Positions 43,075 through 51,050 of a DNA stretch of 64,000 nucleotides are shown piece by piece. Position 1 is the stretch's first letter. Each line of letters opens with the position of its first letter. Source of the stretch: REEB95 sp963762425. GTDB taxonomy: Bacteria > Pseudomonadota > Alphaproteobacteria > ATCC43930 > CGMCC-115725. Below the pieces are notes generated by a model, which was given only the letters and a program-made list of their open reading frames with translations, was not told the DNA's origin and ran no database searches. The stretch is taken from contig CAVXKY010000004.1 of the NCBI GenBank assembly GCA_963762425.1, positions 62,001-126,000 of the forward strand, read 5' to 3'. The position numbers and the translations under genes were made by a program.

Positions 43075-43950
43075 CTAGTCCCCGGCCAAGGCGCGGTAAA
43101 GCCCGAGCAGCGCGTATTGCGGCGATTGATCGGTGCGGTGAACGCCGAAGCTCCAGCCGGCCAGCCGGGTCAGCGCCGCCAGCCCGGCGCGGTGGCGCGC
43201 CAGCTTCTCGATATAGGCCGCGCGGATGGTCTCGACCCGGCCGATCAGCAGCGGATTTTCCCGCTCCAGCCCCTCGAAGCGCACGCGCCCGGCGAAGGGC
43301 AGGCTCTCCTCCGCCGGATCGAGGATCTGCAGCACGTGGCCCTTCAGCCCGGCATCGGCGAAGCGCAACACGCGCTCATGGATGGCGTCGAGCGGCCCGA
43401 GGAAATCGCCCATCAGCACCATGTGGCCGTGACGCGGCAAGTTCTCGAAGCCGGGCAAATCGCCCCCGGTCTCGGCCGTGCCGCCGCGTTCGAGCAGCAG
43501 CGCCAGGCGGTCGAGCATGGTGCGGCCATGGCCGGGTGCCAGACCCGAGCCCAGCAGGGTCACGCGCTCGCCGCCGCGCACCAGCAGCGCCGCCAGCGCC
43601 AGCAGCAGGAGATCGGCGCGCGCGCGTTTACTCGGCCAATCGGGTTTCGAGGCGTAATCCATCGAGGCGGATGAATCGCGCCACAGAAAAACGCTCTGCG
43701 CCGCCTCCCATTCGGTCTCGCGCACATAGAGCCGGTCCGACTTGGCGCTTTCGCGCCAATCGACGCGGTTGGCCGGTTCGCCCGGCTCGTAAGGGCGGAA
43801 TTGCCAGAAGGTCTCGCCCTGGCCGGTGCGGCGCCTTCCGTGGGTCCCTTGCGCCACGGCGGATGCGACGCGCTCGGCGGCGATCAGCAGCGGCGGCAGC
43901 GCCGATGCGGCCGCCTCGGCCCGGTGGCGAAGGGCGGCGGCCTTTGCCAT
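43075..43950 (-). CDS. DUF58 domain-containing protein
   Basis: A 291-residue DUF58 protein, a vWA-related family partnered with MoxR ATPases. The family signature is GRRRTGQGETFWQFRPYEPGEPANRVDWRESAKSDRLYVRETEWEAAQSVFLWRDSSASM, with a MIDAS-like DSSAS near residue 100. No membrane helices are obvious. ATG 43950 overlaps the MoxR stop by one base (TAATG), and the stop is four bases from the DUF4159 start. Confidence 0.92.
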   Translation of the reverse strand: MAKAAALRHRAEAAASALPPLLIAAERVASAVAQGTHGRRRTGQGETFWQFRPYEPGEPANRVDWRESAKSDRLYVRETEWEAAQSVFLWRDSSASMDYASKPDWPSKRARADLLLLALAALLVRGGERVTLLGSGLAPGHGRTMLDRLALLLERGGTAETGGDLPGFENLPRHGHMVLMGDFLGPLDAIHERVLRFADAGLKGHVLQILDPAEESLPFAGRVRFEGLERENPLLIGRVETIRAAYIEKLARHRAGLAALTRLAGWSFGVHRTDQSPQYALLGLYRALAGD

Positions 43951-44969
43951 TACAACAGCGGCGCCACGAGCCGGTCGATCACCTGGCCCATGCCGATGCC
44001 GTCGGCGCGCGCGGCGAAGGTCAGCGCCATGCGGTGGCGCAACACCGGATGGGCGAGCGCCACCACGTCGTCGACCGATGGCGCCAGGCGTCCATCCAGG
44101 AGCGCGCGGGCGCGCGATGCCAGCATCAAGGCCTGGCTGGCGCGCGGCCCCGGGCCCCAGGCGATGTGCTGGTGCGCTTCGTCTGGCGAATCGCCGGGAC
44201 GCCCGGAGCGCACCAGCTTCAGGATCGCCTCGACCACGCTTTCGCCCACCGGCACGCGCCGCACCAGGCGCTGCGCCGCTAGCAGCTCGGGTCCGGTCAG
44301 CACCGGCGCGGCGCTGTCCTCGGCGACGCCGGTGGTCGCCAGCAACATCTTCCGTTCGGCTTCGAGATCGGGATAGCCGACGTCGATCTGCAGCAGGAAA
44401 CGGTCGAGCTGCGCCTCGGGCAGGGGATATGTGCCTTCCTGCTCCAGCGGGTTCTGCGTCGCCAGCACGTGGAAGGGCTTGGGCAGCGGATGATACTGGC
44501 CGGCGACCGAGACGCGGCCTTCCTGCATCGCCTGGAGCAGCGCCGATTGCGTGCGCGGGCTGGCGCGGTTGATCTCGTCCGCCATCAACAACTGGCAGAA
44601 CACCGGACCCGGAATGAATCGGAAGCCGCGCCTTCCGGTTTCGCTTTCCTCCAACACTTCCGAACCGAGGATGTCCGCCGGCATGAGATCGGGCGTGCAT
44701 TGGATGCGCTTGTCGTCGAGCCCGAGCACGGTGCCGAGCGTCTCGACCAGCCGCGTCTTGGCTAGGCCGGGGACGCCGATCAGCAGGGCATGCCCGCCGG
44801 CCAGGAGCGTGATCAGGGCTTGATCCACGACCTCGCTCTGGCCGAAGATGACTCGGCCGATGCGCTGGCGCACCGCCTTCAGGCGCGCGCCCAGCGCCTC
44901 GATCTCGGCCACGGCGGCGGATTCTTCCGCGCCGCCGGCGGTCTTGGCGATCGGGCTTTCGCTGCTCAT
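43950..44969 (-). CDS. MoxR-family AAA+ ATPase
   Basis: A 339-residue MoxR ATPase. Walker A is GVPGLAKTRLVETLG near residue 85, Walker B LLMADEINRASPRTQSALLQAMQE, sensor 1 VLATQNPLEQEGTYPLPEAQLDRF and a C-terminal lid with a sensor-2 Arg region. MoxR proteins act as chaperones that load cofactors or assemble vWA-containing complexes. ATG 44969 follows GGAGGATCC. First gene of the moxR-DUF58-DUF4159-GATase operon, divergent from DUF1285 with only 39 bases between the starts. Confidence 0.94.
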   Translation of the reverse strand: MSSESPIAKTAGGAEESAAVAEIEALGARLKAVRQRIGRVIFGQSEVVDQALITLLAGGHALLIGVPGLAKTRLVETLGTVLGLDDKRIQCTPDLMPADILGSEVLEESETGRRGFRFIPGPVFCQLLMADEINRASPRTQSALLQAMQEGRVSVAGQYHPLPKPFHVLATQNPLEQEGTYPLPEAQLDRFLLQIDVGYPDLEAERKMLLATTGVAEDSAAPVLTGPELLAAQRLVRRVPVGESVVEAILKLVRSGRPGDSPDEAHQHIAWGPGPRASQALMLASRARALLDGRLAPSVDDVVALAHPVLRHRMALTFAARADGIGMGQVIDRLVAPLL

Positions 44970-45008
44970 CGGCGAGGATCCTCCAATAAGGCCAGGGGAG
45001 GGCGGGAC

Positions 45009-45587
45009 ATGGACGACAAGGACAAGGCGCAAGCGGAACTCGCGCGCCTGGCCTCGTCCGCGGCCCGGCCCGCTGCCGGGGCCAAAACCGCGCCGCGCGA
45101 TTGCGGGTATTTCGACATCCACATTGCCCGTGATGGTAGCTGGTTCTATCGCGGCTCTTCAATAAATCGCATGGCCCTGGTGCGGCTTTTCGCCGGCGTG
45201 CTGGAACGCGACGCCGAGGGCCAATACTGGCTTTCGACCCCGGCCGAGCGCGGCCGGATTACCGTCGAGGACGCGCCTTTCCTGGCGGTTTCGCTCGAAT
45301 CCCGGAACCCCGGCAGCCCGCTTCAGGCGCTCACCTTCCGCACCAATCTTGACCAAAGCGTGACGCTCGACGGCGATCATCCCTTGCGCGTGACGCCGGA
45401 TGAAGTGACGGGTGGCCCCATCCCCTATATCCTGGTCAGAGACCGGCTGGAGGCCCGCCTCGCCCGGCCGGTATTCTACGAATTGGTCGAATTGGGACGG
45501 GAGGAAAGGGTCGGCGACACAACTCTGTTCGGGGTATGGAGCAAGGGCAAATTCTTTCCGCTGGGCAGTCTAAACCAGCATCTTTGA
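45009..45587 (+). CDS. DUF1285 domain-containing protein
   Basis: A 192-residue DUF1285 protein: FDIHIARDGSWFYRGSSINRMALVRLFAGVLERDAEGQYWLSTPAERGRITVEDAPFLA is the family core. Structures of homologues show two small alpha/beta domains; the role is unknown. AGGGGAGGG precedes ATG 45009. Its last 52 bases overlap the Nudix gene. It heads DUF1285-Nudix-DUF6111-cca, a conserved alphaproteobacterial order. Confidence 0.9.
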   Translation: MDDKDKAQAELARLASSAARPAAGAKTAPRDCGYFDIHIARDGSWFYRGSSINRMALVRLFAGVLERDAEGQYWLSTPAERGRITVEDAPFLAVSLESRNPGSPLQALTFRTNLDQSVTLDGDHPLRVTPDEVTGGPIPYILVRDRLEARLARPVFYELVELGREERVGDTTLFGVWSKGKFFPLGSLNQHL

Positions 45588-46210
45588 CCGCGGCCGAGTT
45601 GCGCGCGCGCTTTGCCGTGCACCAGCCGGGCATCCGCGCCTTCAGCAGCGAGCGGGTGCGCGGCGACCATCTGCTCGATCCCAACGTGAAATTGCCGCCG
45701 GGGCTGATCCCCGCGGCGGTGCTGGCGCCGCTGGTCGAACGCGCAACCGGATTCCAGGTTCTGCTGACGCAACGGACGCCGCATCTTTCCGCCCATGCCG
45801 GGCAGATTTCGCTGCCCGGCGGCCGCATCGAGCCGGACGACAAGGACGCGGTCCAGGCCGCCTTGCGCGAAACCGAGGAGGAGATCGGCCTCTCTCCCGC
45901 CCGCATCGAGGTGCTGGGGCGGCTCGACACCTATGTCACCGGCACCGGCTACGAGATCGTGCCGGTGGTCGGGCTGGTGACCGGGCCTTTCTCCCTGCGT
46001 CTCGATCCCAAGGAAGTGACCGAGGCCTTCGAGGTGCCGCTGTCCTTCATCCTCGACCGCGCCAACCACAAGCGCGAGACCCGCCTGCTCAGGAACGTCA
46101 TGCGCACGTTTTTCGTGCTGCCTTACGAGAACCGCTACATCTGGGGCGCCACCGCCAGCATACTGGTCAATCTGGCCGAGGTGCTGGCGCCGGTGAAATC
46201 CGGCGCATGA
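45536..46210 (+). CDS. Nudix hydrolase, CoA pyrophosphatase type
   Basis: A 224-residue Nudix enzyme. The UPF0035 block VLLTQRTPHLSAHAGQISLPGGRIEPDDKDAVQAALRETEEEIGL contains the Nudix box and the CoA-specific LLTxR...HxGQ motif, so it probably hydrolyses CoA or CoA derivatives, as NUDT7/NUDT8 do. ATG 45536 lies 52 bases inside DUF1285; a TTG at 45584, overlapping that stop, would give a 208-residue protein. The stop overlaps the DUF6111 ATG. Confidence 0.9.
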   Translation: MEQGQILSAGQSKPASLTAAELRARFAVHQPGIRAFSSERVRGDHLLDPNVKLPPGLIPAAVLAPLVERATGFQVLLTQRTPHLSAHAGQISLPGGRIEPDDKDAVQAALRETEEEIGLSPARIEVLGRLDTYVTGTGYEIVPVVGLVTGPFSLRLDPKEVTEAFEVPLSFILDRANHKRETRLLRNVMRTFFVLPYENRYIWGATASILVNLAEVLAPVKSGA

Positions 46211-46479
46211 CACGGGTCGCGCTCACCGTCCTGCTGCCGCTGCTGGCGCCGACCGCGCTCTATTTCCTGTGGTACTACGCCTTCGGCCGCAAGGAAGAGA
46301 CCGGAAGCGCGCGCCGGCCTTGGACCTGGCTGGTGCTCGCCGGATTGGCCGCCGCCGCCATCGTGCTGTTCACCGTCGGCATCGACGCCGGCGGCAACCA
46401 CTCCGGCCAATACGTGCCGCCTCATGTCGAAGGCGGCGCCGTGGTGCCGGGGCAAGTGGTGCCGCAAGGACAACGCTGA
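46207..46479 (+). CDS. DUF6111-like small membrane protein
   Basis: A 90-residue protein with two helices (VALTVLLPLLAPTALYFLWYYAF; TWLVLAGLAAAAIVLFTVGI) and a short periplasmic-looking tail (SGQYVPPHVEGGAVVPGQVVP). It matches DUF6111, which sits between the Nudix and cca genes in related genomes. ATG overlaps the Nudix stop, and the stop overlaps the cca ATG (TGATG). Function unknown. Confidence 0.75.
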   Translation: MTRVALTVLLPLLAPTALYFLWYYAFGRKEETGSARRPWTWLVLAGLAAAAIVLFTVGIDAGGNHSGQYVPPHVEGGAVVPGQVVPQGQR

Positions 46480-47693
46480 TGACCGAAACCGCCGCGCGTT
46501 TGAAGCCGCAAGCCTGGATGAAGGAGGCGTCGTGCCGCGCCGTGATGAAGGCGCTGACGGCCAAGGGCGGCGAGGCGCGTTTCGTCGGCGGCGTGGTGCG
46601 CGATGCGCTGTTGAAACGTCCGGTCAAGGACATCGACATCGCCACGCCGTTGCTGCCCGCCGAGGTGATGAAACGGCTCAAATCCGCCAAGCTCAAGGCG
46701 ATTCCGACCGGCCTCGATCACGGCACGGTGACGGCGGTGGCGGGCAAGCGCCATTACGAGATCACCACCCTGCGCCGCGACGTCAAGACCTATGGCCGCC
46801 ATGCCGATGTCGAATTCGCCGCCGATTGGGCGGAAGACGCGGTGCGCCGCGACTTCACCATGAACGCGCTGTTCCTCGACGCCGAGGGCAATGTCTTCGA
46901 TTACGTCGCGGGCCTGCCCGATCTGAAGGAAGGGCGGGTGCGCTTCGTCGGCGATCCGGCCACGCGCATCCGCGAGGACGTGTTGCGGCTGCTGCGCTTC
47001 TACCGCTTCTTCGCGCATTACGGCAAAACAGCGCCCGACGGTCCGGCGCGGCTCGCCTGCCGCACCCTCGCCTATCTCCTGCCCAACCTCTCGGGCGAGC
47101 GCATCGCGGCCGAGACGCTGCGCCTGTTGGCGGCGCCGGACCCGTTGCCGGCGTTGCAATTCATGCAGGAGGACGGGGTGCTGTCGGCGTTGCTGCCCGA
47201 AGCAGCGGGGCTGGAGCGGCTGCGCCGTCTGGCCGCGTTCGAAAGTGATCCCGATCCGCTGCGCCGCCTGGCCGCGCTGATCGACCGCGACGCCGATCTG
47301 GTGGCATCGCGCCTGAAATTCTCCGCCGCGCAACGCGCGCGGCTGATCGAGCTGACGGCGCCGCCGCCCCTGGATCTCGCCGGCGACGTGCACGCGCAAC
47401 GAAGCGCGCTTTATCATTTGGGCCCGGAGCTTTACGTCGACCGCGCCTTGCTGGCGGCGGCGGGGACGGGCGATGGCGCGCGCCTCAAGCCGCTTTTGGC
47501 CTTGGCCAAGAAATGGAAGCCGGTCGAGTTCCCGCTCAAGGGCCGCGACCTGACCAAGCTCGGCATGAAACCCGGGCCGGAGCTCGGAAAATTGCTCCAC
47601 GATCTCGCCGCCTGGTGGGAAGCCGGCGATTTCAAACCCAAGCGGAAGGATTGCCTGGCCGAGGCCAAACGCCGGCGGCGCAAGCATGGCTAG
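46479..47693 (+). CDS. cca: CCA tRNA nucleotidyltransferase
   Basis: A 404-residue class II nucleotidyltransferase adding or repairing the CCA end of tRNAs. The catalytic motif A is FVGGVVRDALLKRPVKDIDIATPL near residues 35-58, motif B/C is RRDVKTYGRHADVEF and AVRRDFTMNALFLD, and RIREDVLRLLRFYRFFAHYG is motif D/E. The Lys-rich C-terminus (KPKRKDCLAEAKRRRRKHG) fits RNA binding. Its start and stop both overlap the neighbouring genes. Confidence 0.95.
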   Translation: MTETAARLKPQAWMKEASCRAVMKALTAKGGEARFVGGVVRDALLKRPVKDIDIATPLLPAEVMKRLKSAKLKAIPTGLDHGTVTAVAGKRHYEITTLRRDVKTYGRHADVEFAADWAEDAVRRDFTMNALFLDAEGNVFDYVAGLPDLKEGRVRFVGDPATRIREDVLRLLRFYRFFAHYGKTAPDGPARLACRTLAYLLPNLSGERIAAETLRLLAAPDPLPALQFMQEDGVLSALLPEAAGLERLRRLAAFESDPDPLRRLAALIDRDADLVASRLKFSAAQRARLIELTAPPPLDLAGDVHAQRSALYHLGPELYVDRALLAAAGTGDGARLKPLLALAKKWKPVEFPLKGRDLTKLGMKPGPELGKLLHDLAAWWEAGDFKPKRKDCLAEAKRRRRKHG

Positions 47694-48896
47694 GCGCGGC
47701 CAGGCGGAGCGTTCTTCGCCTTTGGAGATTCTGGCGATATTCCTGAAGCTCGGCCTGACCTGCTTCGGCGGCCCGGTGGCGCATCTGGGCTATTACCGCG
47801 CCGAATTCGTCGAGCGGCGCAAATGGCTCGACGAGGCGGGCTTCGCCGACCTGCTCGCCTTGTCGCAATTCCTGCCCGGCGCGGCGTCGAGCAAGTTCGG
47901 CATGGCCGTGGGCCTGCTGCGCGCCGGGATGACTGGGCGGCGCTCGCCGCCTGGATCGGATTCACCCTGCCTTCGGCGTTGCTGATGATCGGCTTCGGCT
48001 ACGGCATCGCCCGGTTCGGCGGCCTTGCGGGCGCGGCCTGGCTGCACGGCCTGATGCTGGTGGCGCTGGCGGTGGTGGCGCTGGCGGTCTGGCAGATGGC
48101 GCGGCGTCTCGCCAACGACGTGCCGCGGGGCGCGCTGGCGCTTGCCGCCGCCGGCATCGCGCTGGCCCTGCCGGCGAGCTGGAGCCAGCTCGCCGCCATC
48201 GCCTTCGGCGCAACGATCGGCCGGCTGTTCCTGACCGGCCAGGTGCGGCACGAGGCGCAGCCCTTCCACCCGCGCATCCCGCGCGCCGTCTCGGTCGCGG
48301 CGCTGGCGCTGTTCTTCCTGCTGCTCGCGCTTCTGCCGGCGCTCGCGGTCGCGTTCGATTCGAACGCGCTCAAGCTGTTGGACGGTTTCTACCGTTCCGG
48401 TTCGCTGGTGTTCGGCGGCGGCCACGTGCTGCTGCCGCTCTTGGACGCGGTGGTGGTGCCGAAGGGCTGGGTGTCGCAAGACGCTTTTCTCGCCGGTTAC
48501 GGCGCGGCCCAGGCGTTGCCCGGGCCGCTTTTCACCTTCTCGGCCTATCTCGGCATGGTGATGGGCCCGCCGCCGGGCGGCCTGGCGGCGGCCTTGCTCG
48601 CTCTCTTCGCCATTTTCCTGCCGAGCTTTCTGCTCACCGTCGGCGCATTGCCGTTCTGGAGCGAGCTGCGCGCCAACGCCGCGATGCAATCGATTCTGGC
48701 CGGCGTCAACGCCGCGGTGGTCGGGCTGCTGCTGGCGGCGCTCTACCGTCCGGTCTTCACCAGCGCGGTGTTCGGAGTCCGCGATTTCGTCTTCGCGCTG
48801 GCGGCCTTGGCGCTGCTGCAATTCGCGCGATTGCCGCCCTGGGCGGTGGTTCTGCTCGGCGCGGGCGCCGCCGAAATCCTGTCGCGGCTCGGATGA
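47686..48896 (+). CDS. chrA: ChrA chromate transporter, frameshifted
   Basis: A CHR-family transporter with two homologous halves. Frame one from ATG 47686 has the CHR signature FLKLGLTCFGGPVAHLGYYRAEFVERRKWLDEAGFADLLALSQFLPGAASSKFGMAVGLLRAG. At about 47936 a base is missing from GGG, and the protein resumes in the -1 frame at AALAAWIGFTLPSALLMIGFGYG, with the second half marked by YRSGSLVFGGGHVLLPLLDAVVVPKGWVSQDAFLAGYGAAQALPGPLF. Corrected length is about 403 residues. Family members export chromate, although the physiological substrate may differ. The start overlaps the cca stop. Confidence 0.88.
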
Positions 48897-48897
48897 G

Positions 48898-49758
48898 TTA
48901 GGGCCACAGCACCGCCGGCGGCAGCGACATCAAAATCGCCTCGACATTGCCGCCGGTCTTCAATCCGAACAGCGTGCCGCGGTCGTAAAGCAGATTGAAC
49001 TCGACATAACGGCCGCGCTTCACCAATTGCGCGCGGCGCTGTTCCTGGGTCCAGGGGCGCAGCATGTTGCGGCGCACGAGGCGCGGATATATCCGCGAGA
49101 ACGCCTCGCCCACGTCGCGGGTGAAGGTGAAATCGTCGTCCCACTCGCCGCTGTTGAAATCGTCGTAGAAGATGCCGCCGACGCCGCGCGGCTCGTTGCG
49201 GTGCTTGAGATAAAAATACTCGTCGCACCATTGCTTGAAGCGCGGGTAATAGCCCGGATCGTGCGCGGCGCAGGCGGCTTCGAGCGCGGCGTGAAAATCG
49301 CGCGTGTCGGCGTCCTCGGGAAAGATCGGCGTCAGATCGGAGCCGCCGCCGAACCACCATTGGGTGGTGCGCAGATGCCGCGTGTTCATGTGCGCGGCCG
49401 GCACCAAGGGCGAGCGCGGATGCGCCACCAGCGAGATGCCGCTCGCCCAGAAACGCGGGTCTTGCGCCGCGCCGGGAATCTGGCCGCGGAACTCGGGCGA
49501 GAATTCGCCCCACACCGTCGAAACGTTGACGCCGACCTTCTCGAACACGCCGCCATGCATGAGCGAGATTTCGCCGCCGCCGCCGCCCTCGCGCTGCCAC
49601 GCCTTGCGCTCGAAGCGTCCCGCCTTGCCCTCCTCGGGCCGCGCCGCGGCGTATTCGTCCTCGATGCTTTCGAACACGGCGCAGATGCGGTCGCGCAGCT
49701 CGGCGAACCAGGCCGCGGCCAAGGCCTTCTGTACCTCGGCGTCTTGCGTATCGCTCAT
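48898..49758 (-). CDS. hemF: oxygen-dependent coproporphyrinogen III oxidase
   Basis: A 286-residue aerobic HemF oxidising coproporphyrinogen III to protoporphyrinogen IX in heme synthesis. GGGGGEISLMHGGVFEKVGVNVSTVWGEFSPEF, HPRSPLVPAAHMNTRHL, WWFGGGSDLTPIFPEDADTRDFH and RYVEFNLLYDRGTLFGLKTGGNVEAILMSLPP are all family blocks. It overlaps trmL by four bases; the pair is divergent from petABC, which places a heme-synthesis gene and a heme-protein operon around one control region. Confidence 0.96.
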   Translation of the reverse strand: MSDTQDAEVQKALAAAWFAELRDRICAVFESIEDEYAAARPEEGKAGRFERKAWQREGGGGGEISLMHGGVFEKVGVNVSTVWGEFSPEFRGQIPGAAQDPRFWASGISLVAHPRSPLVPAAHMNTRHLRTTQWWFGGGSDLTPIFPEDADTRDFHAALEAACAAHDPGYYPRFKQWCDEYFYLKHRNEPRGVGGIFYDDFNSGEWDDDFTFTRDVGEAFSRIYPRLVRRNMLRPWTQEQRRAQLVKRGRYVEFNLLYDRGTLFGLKTGGNVEAILMSLPPAVLWP

Positions 49759-50216
49759 GCCTCATCCTTCGGCAAAAGACCGGTCTGGCGCAACGCCTCG
49801 CCCAGCGCCAGCGCCGCCGCCAGCGCGACATTGAGCGAGCGCAGGTTAGGCTGCATCGGGATCAGCACGCGCTCGTCGGCCGCTTGCGCCACCTCCGGCG
49901 GCACGCCCGCCGATTCGCGGCCCAGCAGCAGCGAATCCTCCGCCGCGAAGGCGAAGCGATGATAGGGGAGACGCGCCTTGGTCGAAAGCAGCACCAGCCG
50001 GCCCGCGCGCGGCGTCCGGACATAGGCGTCCCAGGAGACGAAGCGGCGGATTTCGGCTTGGCCCAGGTAATCCATCGCCGCGCGTTTCAACCGCCGGTCG
50101 TCGAGCACGAATCCGCACGGCTCGATGATGTCCACGGCCACGCCCAGACACGCGGCGAGGCGCAGAATCGATCCGGCGTTTTGCGGGATATCGGGCTGGT
50201 AAAGGGCGAGGCGCAT
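49755..50216 (-). CDS. trmL: tRNA (cytidine(34)-2'-O)-methyltransferase
   Basis: A 153-residue SPOUT methyltransferase acting on the wobble base of leucine tRNAs. MRLALYQPDIPQNAGSILRLAACLGV is the N-terminal signature (NxGxIxR). LLLGRESAGVPPEV and IPMQPNLRSLNVALAAALALGEALRQ form the knotted SAM site. The family start at 50216 is clear. It is the first gene of trmL-hemF and its start faces petA across 168 bases. Confidence 0.94.
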   Translation of the reverse strand: MRLALYQPDIPQNAGSILRLAACLGVAVDIIEPCGFVLDDRRLKRAAMDYLGQAEIRRFVSWDAYVRTPRAGRLVLLSTKARLPYHRFAFAAEDSLLLGRESAGVPPEVAQAADERVLIPMQPNLRSLNVALAAALALGEALRQTGLLPKDEA

Positions 50217-50297
50217 GGTGGAGAAGCTTGTGGATAGTTTCGCTCCTTGTCCAGCATGGGGCGAATGCCCCGCTCCGGCCGTGGATTTGGGCCCGCG

Positions 50298-50315
50298 ATG
50301 CGGCAGGATGTCGCA
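50298..50315. promoter_or_regulatory. RegA/PrrA/RegR-like inverted-repeat element between trmL-hemF and petABC
   Basis: ATGCGGCAGGATGTCGCA has the same framework as the element upstream of coxB (ATGCGGCA-N4-GTCGCA, 14 fixed positions identical). It contains GCGGC-N5-GTCGC, matching the GCGNC/GNCGC half sites of RegA/PrrA. It ends 69 bases before the petA ATG (50385) and begins about 81 bases from the trmL ATG, so it could act on either side. Confidence 0.5.
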
Positions 50316-50384
50316 TAGAAGTGTTCGTTCAACCGTATAGCTTCGCGAAAGCCCTCGAAAACGGGGCGGGGAAAAGGGGGCTTG

Positions 50385-51038
50385 ATGGCGGAATCGGCGC
50401 AATCGCAAACCGGGGACGCGCATGCCGAAGGCGGCACGCGGCGCGACTTCCTGGTGATCGCGGCCAATGCGCTGATGGGCGTGGGCGCGGCCTGCGCCGC
50501 CTGGCCGCTCATCAAGAGCATGAATCCGGCGCGGGACGTGTTGGCCGCCGGCGCGCCCGTCGACATCGACATCTCCAGCCTCCAGCCCGGCCAGCAGATT
50601 CTCGTGCTGTGGCGCTCGCGCCCGGTCTTCATCGTCAACCGCAACCCGGACGAACTGGCGAAGCTGCAAACCTCGCAGGACACGAGTCTGCTGCGCGATC
50701 CGAATTCGGACGAGCCGCAGCAGCCGCCTTACGCCAAGAACTGGCACCGCTCGCTCAAGCCGGAATTCCTGGTGCTGGTCGGCATCTGCACCCATTTCGG
50801 CTGCATCCCGGAATTCACGCCGCAGCCCGGCGGCGGCCTCGGCGCCAACTGGCCGGGGGGATATTTCTGCCCGTGCCACGGTTCGCGCTACGATCTCTCC
50901 GGCCGCGTCTTCAGCGGCGTGCCCGCGCCTTACAACCTGCCGGTGCCGCCTCATCGCTTCGTCAACGACACCACCATCCGGATCGGCGAGAATCCGCCGG
51001 ACTCGGCCTGGGATTTCGGTTCGATCGTGCAGATTTAG
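50385..51038 (+). CDS. petA: ubiquinol-cytochrome c reductase iron-sulfur subunit (Rieske)
   Basis: A 217-residue Rieske protein of the bc1 complex. A twin-arginine signal-anchor (GGTRRDFLVIAANALMGVGAACAAW) indicates folded export through Tat. The 2Fe-2S ligands are in CTHFGC (135-140) and CPCHGS (162-167). ATG 50385 lies five bases after AAAAGGGGG; a TTG one codon earlier is less likely. It is followed 12 bases later by the cytochrome b/c1 frame. Confidence 0.96.
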   Translation: MAESAQSQTGDAHAEGGTRRDFLVIAANALMGVGAACAAWPLIKSMNPARDVLAAGAPVDIDISSLQPGQQILVLWRSRPVFIVNRNPDELAKLQTSQDTSLLRDPNSDEPQQPPYAKNWHRSLKPEFLVLVGICTHFGCIPEFTPQPGGGLGANWPGGYFCPCHGSRYDLSGRVFSGVPAPYNLPVPPHRFVNDTTIRIGENPPDSAWDFGSIVQI

Positions 51039-51050
51039 AACGGCGCAATC

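Noticed and set aside
42001..43674. 557-codon open frame antisense to the DUF4159 and DUF58 genes
   Set aside because: Same GC-driven artefact; Gln/Arg/Gly-rich translation without domains.
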